A stretch of 64,000 nt of DNA from Ereboglobus sp. PH5-10 (lineage in GTDB: Bacteria > Verrucomicrobiota > Verrucomicrobiia > Opitutales > Opitutaceae): positions 124,001 through 188,000 of the forward strand of contig NZ_JAQFIP010000001.1 of the NCBI RefSeq assembly GCF_029504735.1. Direction: 5' to 3'. A program made the position numbers and the translations under genes. The notes below the pieces were generated by a model, which was given only the letters and a program-made list of their open reading frames with translations, was not told the origin of the DNA and ran no database searches. Positions 62,584-64,000 of this stretch are shown here, one piece after another; the stretch's first letter is position 1, and every line of letters starts with the position of its first letter.

Positions 62584-64000
62584 TTAGTCCAAAATGGCGC
62601 CAGACTGGATTAGCGTTTCGCGAAGGCGGGTGATGTTTACCTGCGAAACATCGCGATTATCGGCAAGGCAGAGGGCGGCGGCGGCACCGGCCGCTTGGCC
62701 GAGACACATGGCGGAGGCCTGGACACGGACGGAGGCGGAGGCGACTTCATCGCCGGAGAAGGGGCGTCCGGCGACGAGAAGATTCGGGAAACCGGGGGAG
62801 TGCAGGCAGCGATAGGGGACGTTGCCGGGTTGCTTGAGGTATTCGGCGCGCTGGCGGGCGCTGTTGCTTGAGTGGATGTCAACGGGGTGGCAACCGCGGG
62901 CGATGGTGTCGGGGAACTTGGTTGCGGCGAGGTATTCGACGCCGGTGAGCGTGTGGGCGCCGAGGATGCGGCGGGTTTCGCGGATGCCGGTTTGCGTGGC
63001 GGTGGTGAGAAGCACGGCGTCGCGGAAGGCGGGAGCGTGCTTGCGGAGCAGGTCAACGAAAACGTGCGCGTCTTCGCGCAGGCGGCACTCGGCTTCGGTG
63101 GCCTCGCGGTTGTCGGCCATGTTGGCGGCGGTGCGGGTTATGTTCACAACGACAACGCCCTTGGACAGGGTGCTGTTATACCAGGGGCCGCCGAAGAGGG
63201 GGATTTTTTGGGTCTTGGAGAGTTTTTGGAGAATGGCGCGGAAGTCGGTGTCCTGCGATCCGGGGCGTCCGTGACGGAGGCGGTTTGGCGGAATGGCGTC
63301 GGTGTCCACGTTGCCGAGCATGAAAATAAGGGAGGCGGGCTGAAGGTTTTCCGGGGCGGGCTGCATGGGGACGCCGGCGCGGAGGGCGAGGTCGGCGTCG
63401 CCGGTGCAGTCGATGAAATATTTGGCGGCGAGGGTTTGCGCGCCGTTTTTGTTTTCGATGACGGCGTGGAACAATGTGCCGTTGTTTTGACGGCAGCTTG
63501 TCAGGTAGCTGTGAAGGTAGAGGGTGACGCCGGCGTCAACGACCATGCGCTGGGCGGCGAGTTTGTATTTTTCCGGGCAGAAGGTGACATTGCCCCGGGG
63601 GAGGTCCACTCCGGCGCCGCCGATGGCGGAGAGTTTTTCGACAAATTCCCAAGGCATGCCGCCGATGACACGGTGCCCGTTGAGATTAAAGACGCTGATG
63701 GGGGAAACGAGGCCGGCCGTGGCCATGCCGCCGAGAAAGCCGTAGCGCTCGACAAGGGCGGTGCGCGCGCCGCCCCGCGCGGCGGCGACGGCGGCGATGA
63801 AGCCGGCAGGGCCGCCGCCGCAAACGACCACGTCGTATTCGCCGGCGACGGGGGCGGCGGCTTGTCGCGATGCTCCGGCGGGAGACGCGAGGAGCGAGGG
63901 CGCGGCGAGTCCCGCGACGGCGACTCCGCCGATGCCCTTGGCGCAATCGGACAAAAAGGCGCGGCGCGAGTGTGTGCCGTCGTTGCGGAGCGGGGTGTTT
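62584..64000 (-). CDS. Tat-exported FAD-dependent oxidoreductase (5' end outside window)
   Basis: The frame is open to base 64000, so the start lies beyond the window; 471 codons are present. The N-terminus shows a Tat leader (HSRRAFLSDCAKGIGG, then a hydrophobic Ala/Gly stretch to about LLASPAG). FAD-binding motif DVVVCGGGPAGFIAAVAAAR follows directly, then VERYGFLGGMATAGLV and, near the C-terminus, AGRPFSGDEVASASVRVQ. This is the FAD_oxidored family common in Verrucomicrobia and Planctomycetes, with unknown substrates, often associated with sugar or polysaccharide gene sets. An internal TTG at 63954 is not a plausible start because it would cut the Tat motif. Confidence 0.9.
   Translation of the reverse strand, partial: NTPLRNDGTHSRRAFLSDCAKGIGGVAVAGLAAPSLLASPAGASRQAAAPVAGEYDVVVCGGGPAGFIAAVAAARGGARTALVERYGFLGGMATAGLVSPISVFNLNGHRVIGGMPWEFVEKLSAIGGAGVDLPRGNVTFCPEKYKLAAQRMVVDAGVTLYLHSYLTSCRQNNGTLFHAVIENKNGAQTLAAKYFIDCTGDADLALRAGVPMQPAPENLQPASLIFMLGNVDTDAIPPNRLRHGRPGSQDTDFRAILQKLSKTQKIPLFGGPWYNSTLSKGVVVVNITRTAANMADNREATEAECRLREDAHVFVDLLRKHAPAFRDAVLLTTATQTGIRETRRILGAHTLTGVEYLAATKFPDTIARGCHPVDIHSSNSARQRAEYLKQPGNVPYRCLHSPGFPNLLVAGRPFSGDEVASASVRVQASAMCLGQAAGAAAALCLADNRDVSQVNITRLRETLIQSGAILD

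Overview
The window is about 64 kb of GC-rich, densely coding bacterial DNA. The gene set points to a Gram-negative member of the Verrucomicrobiota, most likely Opitutaceae. It has an LpxC-FabZ fusion and LpxA (lipid A synthesis), OpgG/OpgH (periplasmic glucans), a type III glutamine synthetase, a CzcCBA efflux system, and DUF1080 / Gfo-Idh-MocA / TIM-barrel sugar genes with Tat leaders. The taxonomic call is an inference from gene content, not from a marker gene.

Layout. 1-5.8 kb: NIF3 C-terminus, aroQ, a DUF456 gene coupled to an orphan peptide-binding protein, and a PgpH-like HD phosphodiesterase. 5.9-6.4 kb: crcB fluoride channel on the minus strand behind a recognisable fluoride riboswitch. 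6.5-13 kb: heavy-metal efflux block (His/Cys-rich secreted protein, czcC, a short His-rich czcB, czcA). 13-20.8 kb: SSS symporter, guaA, a VapBC pair, hisD, rhomboid and YfcE phosphodiesterase. 20.8-28.3 kb (minus): surface-glycan genes (nucleotidyltransferase, GT9, a large membrane/TPR protein, a YfhO-like protein). 28.4-38.6 kb: rhombosortase-like protease, rsmA, a secreted unknown, a decayed metallopeptidase gene, fhs divergent from ymdB, metK-ahcY, and an AT-hook/HTH DNA-binding protein. 38.6-48.4 kb: a beta-barrel receptor remnant, cysS, lpxC-fabZ, lpxA, hemD, sugar isomerase and aldolase genes, rsmE. 48.5-52.5 kb: a three-gene cluster that looks like 3-keto-glycoside catabolism. 52.5-64 kb: glnN, aroC, opgG-X-opgH, a family-4-like uracil-DNA glycosylase, riboflavin synthase and a Tat-exported FAD oxidoreductase cut by the window edge.

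The most unusual signal is in the repeats. At least fourteen places carry degenerate tandem repeats with a 7-8 bp period (units such as TTAATTC, CCAAAAT, ATTCCGC, TGACTCC, TTCACCC). Many lie immediately 5' of start codons. Some lie inside genes, where they encode part of a signal peptide, a loop of RsmA, or the stop codon of the rhomboid gene. They resemble the heptanucleotide STRR sequences of filamentous cyanobacteria. A second, palindromic element of about 120 bp has inserted twice in frame within czcA, adding about 100 residues to a protein that would otherwise have normal length. Other inverted repeats supply both stop codons of a convergent gene pair (hemD/isomerase) and form a 50-bp palindrome between fhs and ymdB. 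No rRNA, tRNA, CRISPR array or intact insertion sequence was recognised.
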